Below, one piece after another: positions 8,631 through 17,194 of a stretch of 64,000 bases of DNA (position 1 is the stretch's first letter; the number at the start of each line of letters is the position of its first letter). Source of the DNA: Lachnospiraceae bacterium KM106-2 (GTDB lineage: Bacteria > Bacillota > Clostridia > Lachnospirales > Lachnospiraceae); the NCBI GenBank assembly GCA_009731425.1, contig AP018794.1:620001-684000 (forward strand), written 5' to 3'. The position numbers and the translations under genes were made by a program. The notes under the pieces are model-generated. The model had not been told where the DNA came from. It did not search any database and saw only the letters and a program-made list of their open reading frames with translations.

Positions 8631-9503
8631 ATGGAAAAATTTTGTATCATTACAAATAATGATAAAGATAAGAATTATGTAATCTCTAAAGAGATTCAGA
8701 CATATCTAAAATCGGTAGGCAAAAGTTGCATAATTGCCAAAGAGGCTGACATTCGGGTACAAGAATATGATCCCTATACGGACATATCTGTCATTGATGA
8801 TGATACTGATTGTGCGATTGTACTTGGTGGTGATGGAACCCTGATCCAAGCAGCAAATGATCTGCTTGATAAGGATATTCCTCTATTGGGTGTGAATTTA
8901 GGAACATTAGGGTTTTTAGCTGAGTTTGAGAAAGACTCCATTTATGATATGCTACCTTATCTATTTGAAGATAAATGTACCATTGAAAACCGAATGATGT
9001 TAGACGGTAAGGCGTATGATGAAACAAATAAGGCAATTTATCATGGAAAGTCTTTAAATGATATTGTTATTACGAAACGCGGATTATGCAGACTTATCAC
9101 GATTCATGTTTATGTAAATGATGAATTGATCGATACGTATTTATGTGATGGTGTGATCGTTGCGACACCAACGGGTTCCACCGGTTATAATTTAAGTGCT
9201 GGAGGTCCTGTAGTTGTACCAAAATTACAGGCGATGATGATTACTCCGATCTGTCCGCATACCTTGAATAATCGTTGCATTATGGTGACTGCAGATGATA
9301 AAATAGAGTTAGAGATAGGGAAAAGTAAAGAGACATTAGAAGATGAGGCTATGGCCGTATACGATGGACGTATCGTATGCGCCCTTAAAACGGGCAATCG
9401 AATCCAGATAAATAAGGCTAATGAAGAGACTAGATTAGTGAGAGTGACAGACAAGAGTTTCTTTCAAATACTTAGAAGTAAAATAGGAAAAGGGAGAGCA
9501 TAA
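8631..9503 (+). CDS. nadK: NAD kinase (ATP-NAD kinase)
   Basis: 290 residues with the catalytic GGDGT motif (LGGDGTLIQAANDLL, near residue 66), NLGTLGFLAEFE, and the NAD-binding TPTGSTGYNLSAGGPVV. It phosphorylates NAD to NADP using ATP or polyphosphate. The GGGG ribosome site lies shortly after tlyA and the stop is 2 bases before argR. Genes named ppnK are the same enzyme. Complete. Confidence 0.96.
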   Translation: MEKFCIITNNDKDKNYVISKEIQTYLKSVGKSCIIAKEADIRVQEYDPYTDISVIDDDTDCAIVLGGDGTLIQAANDLLDKDIPLLGVNLGTLGFLAEFEKDSIYDMLPYLFEDKCTIENRMMLDGKAYDETNKAIYHGKSLNDIVITKRGLCRLITIHVYVNDELIDTYLCDGVIVATPTGSTGYNLSAGGPVVVPKLQAMMITPICPHTLNNRCIMVTADDKIELEIGKSKETLEDEAMAVYDGRIVCALKTGNRIQINKANEETRLVRVTDKSFFQILRSKIGKGRA

Positions 9504-9505
9504 CT

Positions 9506-9970
9506 ATGAAAGTGGGAAGACAATCCAAAATCATTGAATTGATTACCGACCATGACATTGAGACACAGGAAGAATTAGCAGATAAGTTAAATAAGGCCGG
9601 TTACAATGTTACCCAAGCAACAATCTCTAGAGATATCAGAGAATTAAAATTAACAAAGATTGCTACTAGCGAAGGAAAACAAAAATATATTATTCTTAAA
9701 AATCAGGATTCTAATCTTTATGAAAAATATGTTCGTGTTTTAAGTGATTGTTTTGTATCAATGGATATGGCGATGAACATCGTCGTGATTAAAACAGTTT
9801 CCGGAATGGCAATGGCAGTAGCTGCTGCAGTAGATAATCTTCATATTAACGGAATTGTTGGATGTATCGCTGGGGACGATACAATTTTCTGCGCAATTAA
9901 GAGCGTTGATAGTGTTCCAGCAGTCATGGATAAGATTACAAAATTGGTCAATTCTAGATCAAATGAGTAA
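9506..9970 (+). CDS. argR: Arginine repressor ArgR
   Basis: 154 residues. The N-terminal winged helix includes RQSKIIELITDHDIETQEELADKL and the QATISRDIRELKL recognition helix. The C-terminal arginine-binding hexamerisation domain has GIVGCIAGDDTIFCAIKS, whose DD pair contacts arginine. It senses L-arginine and controls arginine biosynthesis and catabolism. In many Clostridia recN follows at once; here recN is 26.7 kb away (see findings). Confidence 0.96.
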   Translation: MKVGRQSKIIELITDHDIETQEELADKLNKAGYNVTQATISRDIRELKLTKIATSEGKQKYIILKNQDSNLYEKYVRVLSDCFVSMDMAMNIVVIKTVSGMAMAVAAAVDNLHINGIVGCIAGDDTIFCAIKSVDSVPAVMDKITKLVNSRSNE

Positions 9971-10009
9971 GAATTACCAATATTTATGTAAATAATAGTA
10001 GGTATATAC

Positions 10010-10037
10010 TTGTATATCGAATTAATAAGTGTTAAAA
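10010..10037 (+). promoter_or_regulatory. Possible sigma-A promoter upstream of yebC
   Basis: TTGTAT, a 17-bp spacer and a TAAAAT -10 lie about 55 bases before the yebC start, in the argR-yebC gap. Consensus reading only. Confidence 0.35.
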
Positions 10038-10091
10038 TATCAAAGGTTAAGACATAGAAATATGGATACTATATTGTGAAGGAGAATAAGT

Positions 10092-10832
10092 ATGTCAGGA
10101 CATTCAAAGTTTGCGAATATTAAACATAAAAAGGATAAAAATGATGCTGCAAAGGGTAAGATCTTTACTAAGATCGGTCGTGAAATTGCAGTTGCCGTTA
10201 AAGAAGGCGGAGCAGATCCTAATAATAATAGTAAATTAAGAGATGTTATTGCAAAAGCGAAATCCAATAACATGCCTAACGATACAATCGATAGAAGTAT
10301 TAAGAAAGCTGCTGGTGCAGATAGCGATGTAAACTATGTAACAGTAACTTATGAAGGATATGGACCAAACGGTATCGCTGTTATCGTTGAGACTTTAACA
10401 GATAATAAAAACAGAACTGCTTCTAATGTAAAGAATGCATTTACAAAAGGAAATGGTAATGTTGGTACTCCAGGATGTGTATCATTCATGTTCGATAAAA
10501 AAGGACAGATTATCATCGATAAAGAAGAATGCGATATGGAAGCAGATGATCTTATGATGATCGCTCTTGATGCTGGTGCAGAAGATTTCAACGAAGAAGA
10601 AGATAGCTTCGAAATCTTAACAGATCCAGATACATTCAGTGAAGTAAGAGAAAAATTAGAAGCGGAAGGCATTGCTATGGCAGCTGCTGAAGTTACTATG
10701 ATTCCTCAAACTTGGGGTGAATTAACAGATGAACACGATATTAAATTCTTCAGAAAGACACTTGATATGTTAGAAGAAGATGATGACGTTCAAAACGTTT
10801 ACCATAACTGGGATGAACCAGACGAAGAATAA
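10092..10832 (+). CDS. yebC: YebC/PmpR family transcriptional/translational regulator (3' end is an integration site)
   Basis: 246 residues, full length. Typical opening [31 protein letters not shown] (residues 2-32), then [12 protein letters not shown] and the [35 protein letters not shown] end. YebC proteins bind DNA and are also implicated in translation of proline-rich stretches. Its last 132 bases recur as a diverged copy at 19925-20056. I infer that an integrating element entered the gene and supplied a new 3' end, leaving the gene intact. The original terminator is now downstream of the displaced copy. Confidence 0.95.
   Translation: MSGHSKFANIKHKKDKNDAAKGKIFTKIGREIAVAVKEGGADPNNNSKLRDVIAKAKSNNMPNDTIDRSIKKAAGADSDVNYVTVTYEGYGPNGIAVIVETLTDNKNRTASNVKNAFTKGNGNVGTPGCVSFMFDKKGQIIIDKEECDMEADDLMMIALDAGAEDFNEEEDSFEILTDPDTFSEVREKLEAEGIAMAAAEVTMIPQTWGELTDEHDIKFFRKTLDMLEEDDDVQNVYHNWDEPDEE
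10701..10832 (+). repeat. Left border repeat (yebC 3' end, inferred attL)
   Basis: 132-bp terminal part of yebC. It aligns without gaps to 19925-20056, with mostly third-position or conservative differences. The first 16 bases (ATTCCTCAAACTTGGG) are identical and are the likely crossover core. Confidence 0.8.
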
Positions 10833-10945
10833 TTAAGTTCTTCAAATCCTTTGTTTATAAGGGTTTCAGAAACTATAACTAATACGTAATAGTCAAAAAA
10901 ACGTGTCAGTTACGGTGTACGAAACAAAATTCAATACAAAATGAA

Positions 10946-11004
10946 GTGACGCACCAATTTGTCTGTATGTCATCACTGGCAGCAGATGGAGAGGTGCGTT
11001 TTTT
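10946..11004 (+). ncRNA. Structured leader / attenuator-like RNA before the recombinase gene (copy 1)
   Basis: A 59-nt motif 88% identical to 25762-25820. Predicted nested fold: outer stem ACGCACC/GGTGCGT, middle stem TCTGT/GCAGA, inner stem TGTCA-tcac-TGGCA, then six T. Differences between the two copies in the inner stems keep pairing (A-U against G-U). The 3' side of the outer stem contains GAGAGGTG, the only plausible ribosome site for the recombinase ATG at 11005. Folding would hide that site or terminate transcription. It matches no riboswitch class I recognise. Confidence 0.5.
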
Positions 11005-11913
11005 ATGTTATTAGAAGATTGTTTGAAAGAGTTTATCTTTGATTGTAAGCTAAGAAAGTTATCAGAACGAACGATAAAGAGTTATCGAAACAATAACTTA
11101 CTTATGTTCAGCTACTTAAGAAAAGAACTTGATATTGTTGAAGTGGAAGATGTAAACCACAAGTGTATTCAGTCTTATATTGATTACCTCATGAGAAAAG
11201 AGTTGAAGGAATCTTATATTAATGGATTGATTAAGGTGTTTCGAGCCTTCTTTAAGTATGCTTATGAAGAAGAGTATATCAATCGTAATCCTATGCTAAG
11301 AGTGAAGTGGCAAAAGGAAGAGATACCAGTTATCACGACTTTTACAAATGATGAAGTTAGAAAGATGATTGCTTATTATAGTGGTAAGCGGTTCTTGGAT
11401 ATTAGGAATAAGCTAATAATGGTTGTTCTGCTTGATACAGGTATTAGAAATAATGAGCTATGTACAATAAAGCTAGATGACATTAAGGAAACTTACATTG
11501 TTATTCATGGTAAAGGCAAGAAGATTAGGCACGTTCCAATCACTCATATTGTAAATAAGTATCTAATTAAGTATTTCAGAATAAGAGACGAGTATATCAA
11601 AGATAAGTTTAGTTATCAGAATGAGTACTTATTCTTATCTCAGAAAGGGAAACAGCTTACGATTGAAACGGTAGAAAGAGTTGTTAAAGATTGCGGGGAT
11701 GGAGCAGGGATAAGAAAAGATATTAGATGTAGTCCTCATACATGCAGACATTACTATGCACAGGCTCAGTTGGTTAATGGGTGCGATATTTATACACTTT
11801 CTAAGTTGTTGGGGCATCAGAATATCAATATTACAAAAAGGTATTTGCTGTCGATGCATAATGATAACTTTATAGAGATGGGGGCTAAGACTAGTCCGTT
11901 GAGAAATTTATAG
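11005..11913 (+). CDS. Tyrosine recombinase (integrase) of the yebC element
   Basis: 302 residues. An N-terminal SAM-like core-binding domain (about 1-95) is followed by the catalytic domain with all key residues: Arg148 (DTGIRNNEL), Lys near 172, His245 and Arg248 (SPHTCRHYY), His271 (LLGHQNINITKRY) and nucleophile Tyr280. XerC/D-like in size. It starts 172 bases after the yebC stop, at the element's left end, so it is the likely integrase for the yebC site. The ATG directly follows a terminator-like hairpin whose 3' arm holds the ribosome site. Confidence 0.92.
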   Translation: MLLEDCLKEFIFDCKLRKLSERTIKSYRNNNLLMFSYLRKELDIVEVEDVNHKCIQSYIDYLMRKELKESYINGLIKVFRAFFKYAYEEEYINRNPMLRVKWQKEEIPVITTFTNDEVRKMIAYYSGKRFLDIRNKLIMVVLLDTGIRNNELCTIKLDDIKETYIVIHGKGKKIRHVPITHIVNKYLIKYFRIRDEYIKDKFSYQNEYLFLSQKGKQLTIETVERVVKDCGDGAGIRKDIRCSPHTCRHYYAQAQLVNGCDIYTLSKLLGHQNINITKRYLLSMHNDNFIEMGAKTSPLRNL

Positions 11914-12152
11914 AGTGAAAGGATGTCTCATTTTGGGATATCCTTACGTATTTAAATTAAAAGATATTATAATAATAAGTTATGTTAATTTGCTTTTGAG
12001 TATAGTATAATATTATATACTATATTACAGACGGATGGAAACATGGAAAATACTGAATTAGAAAAAGGTATACCAGCTCTAGAGGAGTGAGTATGTTTGC
12101 TAGATATCCAAAACTTTCTTTAAGTTTACTAAATTAAGCAGGTGAAGTAGCT

Positions 12153-12329
12153 TTGGAATATAAAATTACAAGAGAAGATATTCATAAGTTTCAAGATGTT
12201 ATAGTTGAAATGCTTGATGAGTTAGAAAAATTTAAAGATAATTCACATACAGCATTTGAAAATAAGATAATAAGAATCTTTAGTGGTAATATGCAGACAG
12301 TAAAGAGAAGCGTTCCTATTGATTACTGA
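12153..12329 (+). CDS. Small hypothetical protein, TTG start
   Basis: A 58-residue frame opening LEYKITREDIHKFQDVIVEM, rich in charged residues and probably helical. AGGTGA lies 7 bases before the TTG. Two even shorter frames (starting 12042 and about 12093) precede it in a leader after the recombinase. I recognise no family. It could be real, or a remnant of a longer gene; rightward orientation and the ribosome site favour a real small gene. Confidence 0.4.
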   Translation: MEYKITREDIHKFQDVIVEMLDELEKFKDNSHTAFENKIIRIFSGNMQTVKRSVPIDY

Positions 12330-12495
12330 TTTTTTGAGTACATAGCAAAGGCATTTATGGAAGATTTGGCTGGGAGTATGTCTTCCCAGCGCTATATGGG
12401 AAAATGCCAAAATATTAGTGATACAAAAATAAATATATCGATACGAAAAATTTTAGTTAAACCTTAAAATTAGGAATAACAATAATGAAAAGAGG
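12330..12495. other. Gap with a small palindrome, no clear gene
   Basis: AT-rich. It contains a GCTGGGA..TCCCAGC hairpin near 12369-12390. A frame of about 36 codons from an ATG at about 12357 has no good ribosome site, so it is not called. Confidence 0.4.
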
Positions 12496-13551
12496 ATGAA
12501 GATGTTATTACATTTATTAGAAAACGGAGAGAGTTCTTTAAAAATCGGATTAGAGTTTTATGAAAAGTACCTAACGCAAGATTTCACAGTATCTGAGGTT
12601 GAGTATTATGGAAAATTGAAATTTGCTATAATTGGAATTCAAAATTCTATAGAATTGTTCATAAAGAAACTCTTATCTGAGGTTGATGACTTGCTTATTT
12701 ATGACCAGGATACTATTGATAATCCAGATGTTTTGAATTACATTGGCCGAATGTATAAGGATAAACAGAAAATTAATTTAGACTATTTCATGGCAACATA
12801 TGGTGAAAATTTTACAACTATATCATATAGTAGATGTTTAGCTAGGTTAAAAGCTTGTTTTAATATTACTGATTATAATATTGGCGTATTACAAAAGGTT
12901 AATTCATATCGAAATGTCTTAACACACTTTGGGTTAGAGGATATATATGGACAAGATAAGATGGTATATACGTTAAATGAAAGCCTTGTAATAATAAGAG
13001 ATATTCTAATTCCATATATCAACCTAAAACGTGAGAAAGTTGATAAAGAATGGAGCGATTTAATTACAGATTTTTTGAAATCTAATGAAGACAATTTTTA
13101 TGAGGTGTGGGAAGCGTCGAATGAATATAATATTGAGTGGTATAATGGAAGACTTGATGAATTACTAACCAATGATACAAAGATAGAAAGTATTGTAGGT
13201 ACAAAAGAGGAATTTGTCTATGAAGAGAACAATATTATTCTAAATGGGAAAAGTCGTAAAATAACATTAGAGATTACTGATATTCCTGAAAAGAATATAA
13301 GTGTAATTGGTTATAATAAAAAGGTATTAGCAATTATGGACTATGATTTATTTGCAGGTGAAAAGGATACTGGATTTGTTTATTGTCCTAAAAAAGATGA
13401 GGAAATTGAGCAACTAATAAGAACGAAGAAATGTACGTGGCGTAACTCAAATAACTGTCCATATAATAGAATACCTTTAGAGATTAATTCTTTTATCAAG
13501 AATATTGTTGAGAAGGCTATTTCAATAAACGATAGTTCTGTCGAAAATTAA
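12496..13551 (+). CDS. HEPN-motif protein, putative RNase/abortive-infection type
   Basis: 351 residues, not recognised by name. The N-terminal 180 residues are all-helical and contain SYRNVLTHFG with Arg139 and His144, the R-x4-H pattern (RNxxxH) of HEPN ribonuclease-like domains. Residues about 190-350 look like a separate mixed domain with a late Cys pair (KKCTWRNSNNCPYNR). It is a stand-alone gene in the element, closed by a terminator at 13599-13634. HEPN proteins often cleave RNA in toxin-antitoxin and phage-defence systems; that role here is inference. No adjacent antitoxin-like partner is seen. Confidence 0.6.
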   Translation: MKMLLHLLENGESSLKIGLEFYEKYLTQDFTVSEVEYYGKLKFAIIGIQNSIELFIKKLLSEVDDLLIYDQDTIDNPDVLNYIGRMYKDKQKINLDYFMATYGENFTTISYSRCLARLKACFNITDYNIGVLQKVNSYRNVLTHFGLEDIYGQDKMVYTLNESLVIIRDILIPYINLKREKVDKEWSDLITDFLKSNEDNFYEVWEASNEYNIEWYNGRLDELLTNDTKIESIVGTKEEFVYEENNIILNGKSRKITLEITDIPEKNISVIGYNKKVLAIMDYDLFAGEKDTGFVYCPKKDEEIEQLIRTKKCTWRNSNNCPYNRIPLEINSFIKNIVEKAISINDSSVEN

Positions 13552-13598
13552 ATAGCTCACCCAAAAAAAATGAATTGGGATGTTGTGTGAATACAAAG

Positions 13599-13634
13599 CT
13601 CCTCTTGTTCTGGTGGAATGAGAGGAGTTTTTTT
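13599..13634 (+). terminator. Intrinsic terminator after the HEPN gene
   Basis: CTCCTCT at 13599-13605 pairs with AGAGGAG at 13621-13627, followed by a run of seven T. Confidence 0.75.
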
Positions 13635-13692
13635 ATATGAAAATTCGGTGGAACAAGAGTATAGTATTGAGAAGTAGATACTGCTGCCGAGA

Positions 13693-13795
13693 GGTTCATA
13701 ACTTGTAAGAATTGAACCAAAAGTAATTGACTCCTTCTTCTAATGGAGTTAATATAGTTGCAAGTGGTTCATAAATATGATTCATAAGTAAAGAT
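13693..13795 (+). promoter_or_regulatory. Promoter and GGTTCATAA repeats before the serine recombinase
   Basis: TTGACT at 13727-13732, a 17-bp spacer and TAATAT at 13750-13755 form a good sigma-A promoter. GGTTCATAA occurs at about 13693 and 13768, with a third ATTCATAA near 13782. The repeats flank the promoter and may be binding sites for the recombinase or another regulator. Confidence 0.5.
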
Positions 13796-13814
13796 TAGAT
13801 AAGAGGAAAAGTTA

Positions 13815-14417
13815 ATGATATATGGTTATTGTAGAGTATCAACGAGAGGTCAATTAGAAGGAAACGGTATTCAAGCACAGGAAAAAGAGATATTAAGTAA
13901 ATATGATAATGCAGTTATTTTTACAGAGCAATATACTGGTTCAAAGGTTTTGGAGAGACCTGTATTGAAGGAAGTAATAGATAAATTGCAGCAGGGTGAT
14001 TTACTTGTTGTTTGGAAGTTGGATAGATTGGCAAGGAATACAAAAGAAGGAATAGATATCATAGAGAAGTTATTTGCTAAAGGAGTAGCAGTTCATGTAT
14101 TGAATGTTGGCCTACTAGAAGATACAACAATGGGAAGGTTCTTTTTACAGACACTATTAGCAGTTGCAGAGATGGAGAGAAATCTTATCATTGAGAGAAC
14201 ACAAGCAGGTAAAGAGATTGCTAAGACGAAAGAGGGGTTCAAAGAGGGGAGACCTAAGAAATATGCTCAAGGTGTATATAAGATGGCTGTTCAAATGAAG
14301 TTAGATGGCAAGACATATAAAGAGATTGAGCAAGAAACAGGATTATCAAAGGCAACGATAGTAAGAACTATTCAAAAATATAGATTAGAACAGATAGAAA
14401 CTGAGAGCATCAACTAA
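13815..14417 (+). CDS. Serine recombinase (resolvase/invertase family)
   Basis: 200 residues. The resolvase domain begins IYGYCRVSTRGQ with nucleophile Ser9; further signatures are WKLDRLARNTKEG and AEMERNLIIERTQAG. The C-terminal HTH (about 145-185, GKTYKEIEQETGLSKATIVRTI) is Hin/Tn3-resolvase-like. It catalyses site-specific strand exchange through a 5'-phosphoserine. In an element that already has a tyrosine integrase it may resolve or invert DNA, or be a remnant of a second element. Intact. Confidence 0.92.
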   Translation: MIYGYCRVSTRGQLEGNGIQAQEKEILSKYDNAVIFTEQYTGSKVLERPVLKEVIDKLQQGDLLVVWKLDRLARNTKEGIDIIEKLFAKGVAVHVLNVGLLEDTTMGRFFLQTLLAVAEMERNLIIERTQAGKEIAKTKEGFKEGRPKKYAQGVYKMAVQMKLDGKTYKEIEQETGLSKATIVRTIQKYRLEQIETESIN

Positions 14418-14537
14418 TATGGTTGGTGTTTTTTTTGTGCAAGAATGTACTTTGAATATGGAGATTATATAATGCAAATAGAGACTTATTAATAAGTAAT
14501 AGGCAAGAAAGTGAAAATGAATATAAGGAGATATGAA

Positions 14538-16022
14538 ATGCAAAAAACTAGAGAATATGTTAGCGATGTGCTGTCTGATGAGATTATCATGAAAATGGTG
14601 TCAGGAAATAATTATCTTATAGGCTCGGAAATGAACAGTGGAAAGAATTATTGGGTAAGGAATGTATTGTTGCCATATGCATTTAATAAAAATCAAAAAA
14701 CACTTTTACTATCTCATAGAAACTCAATTAAAAATCAACAAGAAGAATACTTAAAAGAATATCAGTGGGAATGCATTAGACAATTTAAGGGTGGATTATT
14801 TGACACTATGACATATCAGTCATTTCAAAATGCAATTAAGAGAAAAGAACCTGAATTACTAGAATATGATTTTATTATTTGTGATGAGGCACATTATTTT
14901 ATAAGTGACAATAGCTTCAATCCTAATACAGAGTATTCGTTTGATTTTTTGGATAAAAATAATAAAGCAGTTAAGATATTTATGTCTGGAACATATCAAT
15001 GTTTAGATTATCTACCATTTGCAAAACCATTGGAAGTTTTAAAAGAAGCAAACTATTATAATAACAATGTGGAGAGTCTGAATAGATATGATAATGCGGA
15101 AACCATTGGAGCGGTTATACTAGATGAATTGGAAAAAGGTAAAAAAATATTAGCTTTTCATGGCTCAAAGAATGATATGGTTGACTATAACTATGGAAAT
15201 GCTGCAATGATTCATAGTGGAAATAAAGATAATAGTAATGATTTTGTAGAGATTGTTGAGGAATGTAGATTTAGTTCTGATGTGATTAATACAACTAAAC
15301 TCATGACAGAAGGTGTTGAGTTAAAGGAATCTAAAGTAGATACAGTTATTATTAATAATATTACAGATTTAAATGCATTTGTTCAAGCGCCTGCAAGAAT
15401 TAGAGATAATACAATAAAGGTATATTATAGAGTTTCTAAACGTTCTATTATGGCTAATTTACGAAGCGTGGAGAAACAACTAGAGTACTATGCTGAATTT
15501 ATGGAATTAGGCTCAATAGAATTCGTGAAAGAATATGGAACAGAAGTGATTCATAGAAGAATGAAAGCATTTTACCTTAATACTGTTATTGATAGTATTA
15601 GTGGTTGTGAATATGTTGATTTGGTTGTAAGTAGAACTGGACTAGCTTGTTTAGAGTGGCAAAGAGATTGTTATAGGGCAATTTTAGAGCAAGGATTTGA
15701 GAACGTATTAAGAACTTACTTTCCCAATGTTCCAATGTATGATTTAGAAAAGTTAAAACAAGAAGAGTATATTCGTTTGGATGTTATCGATAATTTTGTT
15801 GATAAAAAGATTTTTAAAGATGAGCAATTAGAATTAGTTAAAATAATTTCGAATAGGTTCGGCATTACTCGAAGTGACGGAAAGAGAAAATTAGGAATGA
15901 AAACAATTAATTCATTCTTTGAAGAAAATAATATTAATTATAGACTTGAAAGTGATAAAGAGAAATCAAGAAAATCATCAAATTACAAAAAAATGTACTG
16001 GATGTTAAAACAGGTCTCATAA
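14538..16022 (+). CDS. SF2 helicase-like ATPase (DEAH box), cargo of the element
   Basis: 494 residues. The start is set at the second ATG, 7 bases after AAGGAG; a further in-frame ATG at 14511 lacks such a site. Helicase motifs are present in order: I (GSEMNSGKN, with Asn where Ser/Thr is normal), Ia (LLLSHRNS), II (IICDEAHYF), III-like (MSGTYQ), V (KLMTEGVEL) and VI (QAPARIRDN). The last 150 residues have no recognised domain. It may be a replication or defence helicase; no primase or nuclease partner is adjacent. The Walker A substitution makes activity uncertain. Confidence 0.75.
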   Translation: MQKTREYVSDVLSDEIIMKMVSGNNYLIGSEMNSGKNYWVRNVLLPYAFNKNQKTLLLSHRNSIKNQQEEYLKEYQWECIRQFKGGLFDTMTYQSFQNAIKRKEPELLEYDFIICDEAHYFISDNSFNPNTEYSFDFLDKNNKAVKIFMSGTYQCLDYLPFAKPLEVLKEANYYNNNVESLNRYDNAETIGAVILDELEKGKKILAFHGSKNDMVDYNYGNAAMIHSGNKDNSNDFVEIVEECRFSSDVINTTKLMTEGVELKESKVDTVIINNITDLNAFVQAPARIRDNTIKVYYRVSKRSIMANLRSVEKQLEYYAEFMELGSIEFVKEYGTEVIHRRMKAFYLNTVIDSISGCEYVDLVVSRTGLACLEWQRDCYRAILEQGFENVLRTYFPNVPMYDLEKLKQEEYIRLDVIDNFVDKKIFKDEQLELVKIISNRFGITRSDGKRKLGMKTINSFFEENNINYRLESDKEKSRKSSNYKKMYWMLKQVS

Positions 16023-16026
16023 TTAG

Positions 16027-16092
16027 TACTGCACCTAAAAACATTGTCATTACTTTATATTAATAGATGGGTTCATGTTTTTGGGTGCAGTA
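16027..16092. repeat. 18-bp near-perfect inverted repeat after the helicase gene
   Basis: TACTGCACCTAAAAACAT at 16027-16044 and its complement at 16075-16092 differ at one position (a G-U pair in RNA), with a 30-base loop. It starts 5 bases after the helicase stop. There is no T-run, so it may be a weak terminator, an mRNA-stabilising hairpin or the ends of a tiny element. Confidence 0.55.
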
Positions 16093-16232
16093 TTATATAA
16101 ACACTTAATTTGAAAGCCAGTGTTAATTGATTGTAATAACTATAAGTTACTGCAATGATTTTGAGGGGATATCAGTATGTTAAGAAGGTATATTAATTTA
16201 AAGTATATACGAAATTATATGTTGAATAGTGT

Positions 16233-16238
16233 TATAAT
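16233..16238 (+). promoter_or_regulatory. Possible -10 box before the three-gene cassette
   Basis: A consensus TATAAT 30 bases before the cassette's first ATG; no convincing -35 box at 17 bp. Confidence 0.3.
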
Positions 16239-16267
16239 TAAATCATAATTTGGAGGGGAGGTATTTG

Positions 16268-17110
16268 ATGTATATCGATACGCGTAGTAAGTTAGATATG
16301 ACTAAATCGGTAATTAATTATTTAGATATTTCGTCAATTGAATTGAACGAGCTGTTTGATAGAATTAGTAGAGAGTGTAGTGAACATAAATATTTTGATG
16401 GGGTACAAGCAGATATTATTATTGATGAATATATTAATAAACATAGAAGTGAACAAGTAATCGATGAAATATTAGTATTTCATTTATCGTATAGAAGGCC
16501 AGAATCAGAAGATTATAGTGGAAGAAATTTATTTGATTTATTGAGTAATAAAAGTGAGTTATCAGAGTTTTTACGAGAGAAAGATATATTATTTGTACCA
16601 GATGGAAAGAAGCTAAGGTTATTCTATAAGGGTGAATATATATCATTAGATAATACATATGAAACCAACGTGCCATATTTAAGATGGCGACTTGGATATA
16701 ACAGTAGAATGGATTTTTGTTTTAATGGATTTGCATTTAAAGATTTAATTTACAAAAATGATTATACGAAAGATTTAATATATGGACCAGAGCTGCTAAA
16801 TAGACTCGCGACATATTTGAATTCACCTCAATTATGTCAGGAGTACGTCAGCGATAGAGTATATTATTGCATTACATATATAGTTTCAATAAATAGAATA
16901 TGTTTTGATGATGATTCTAGTTTATCAGATGATATAAAAGGAGATTTTTTGGTTAGAGAAGTACTAAGAAGATTATATGAGTATTCAGAGCAAGAGGAAA
17001 GATATATATCTGATATCGATAATCATGTAATAAGAACGAGGGATAATGATACAATACCGAATAGTGCTTATTTAGAAAAGGAAGTAATACCATATGAAAT
17101 GCTTGTATAA
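16268..17110 (+). CDS. Unknown protein, first gene of the cassette
   Basis: 280 residues from the ATG placed after a strong GGAGGGGAGG; an earlier TTG at 16250 overlaps that site and is rejected. I do not recognise a family. The sequence is hydrophilic, rich in Asp, Glu, Tyr and Arg, with no signal peptide or membrane helix. A central patch FVPDGKKLRLFYKGEYISLD looks beta-stranded; the rest is mostly helical. It is followed 84 bases later by the DUF5677-like gene in the same direction, and then by the DUF3800 gene, suggesting a functional unit. Confidence 0.6.
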   Translation: MYIDTRSKLDMTKSVINYLDISSIELNELFDRISRECSEHKYFDGVQADIIIDEYINKHRSEQVIDEILVFHLSYRRPESEDYSGRNLFDLLSNKSELSEFLREKDILFVPDGKKLRLFYKGEYISLDNTYETNVPYLRWRLGYNSRMDFCFNGFAFKDLIYKNDYTKDLIYGPELLNRLATYLNSPQLCQEYVSDRVYYCITYIVSINRICFDDDSSLSDDIKGDFLVREVLRRLYEYSEQEERYISDIDNHVIRTRDNDTIPNSAYLEKEVIPYEMLV

Positions 17111-17194
17111 ATACTATTAAATTAGACCCAAAATCAGTATCACATATAAAACTAATTAAGAAGGGAGATTATTAATATAGACGAGCATATAGAA

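Noticed and set aside
10349..10672. Antisense frame opposite yebC
   Set aside because: Lies fully inside a conserved gene; composition mirrors it.
14511..14537. Upstream ATG of the helicase gene
   Set aside because: No ribosome site before it, whereas AAGGAG is well spaced from the ATG at 14538.
13815..16022. A classic transposon formed by the serine recombinase and helicase
   Set aside because: No terminal inverted repeats or target duplications found around this pair; the yebC repeats explain the island better.
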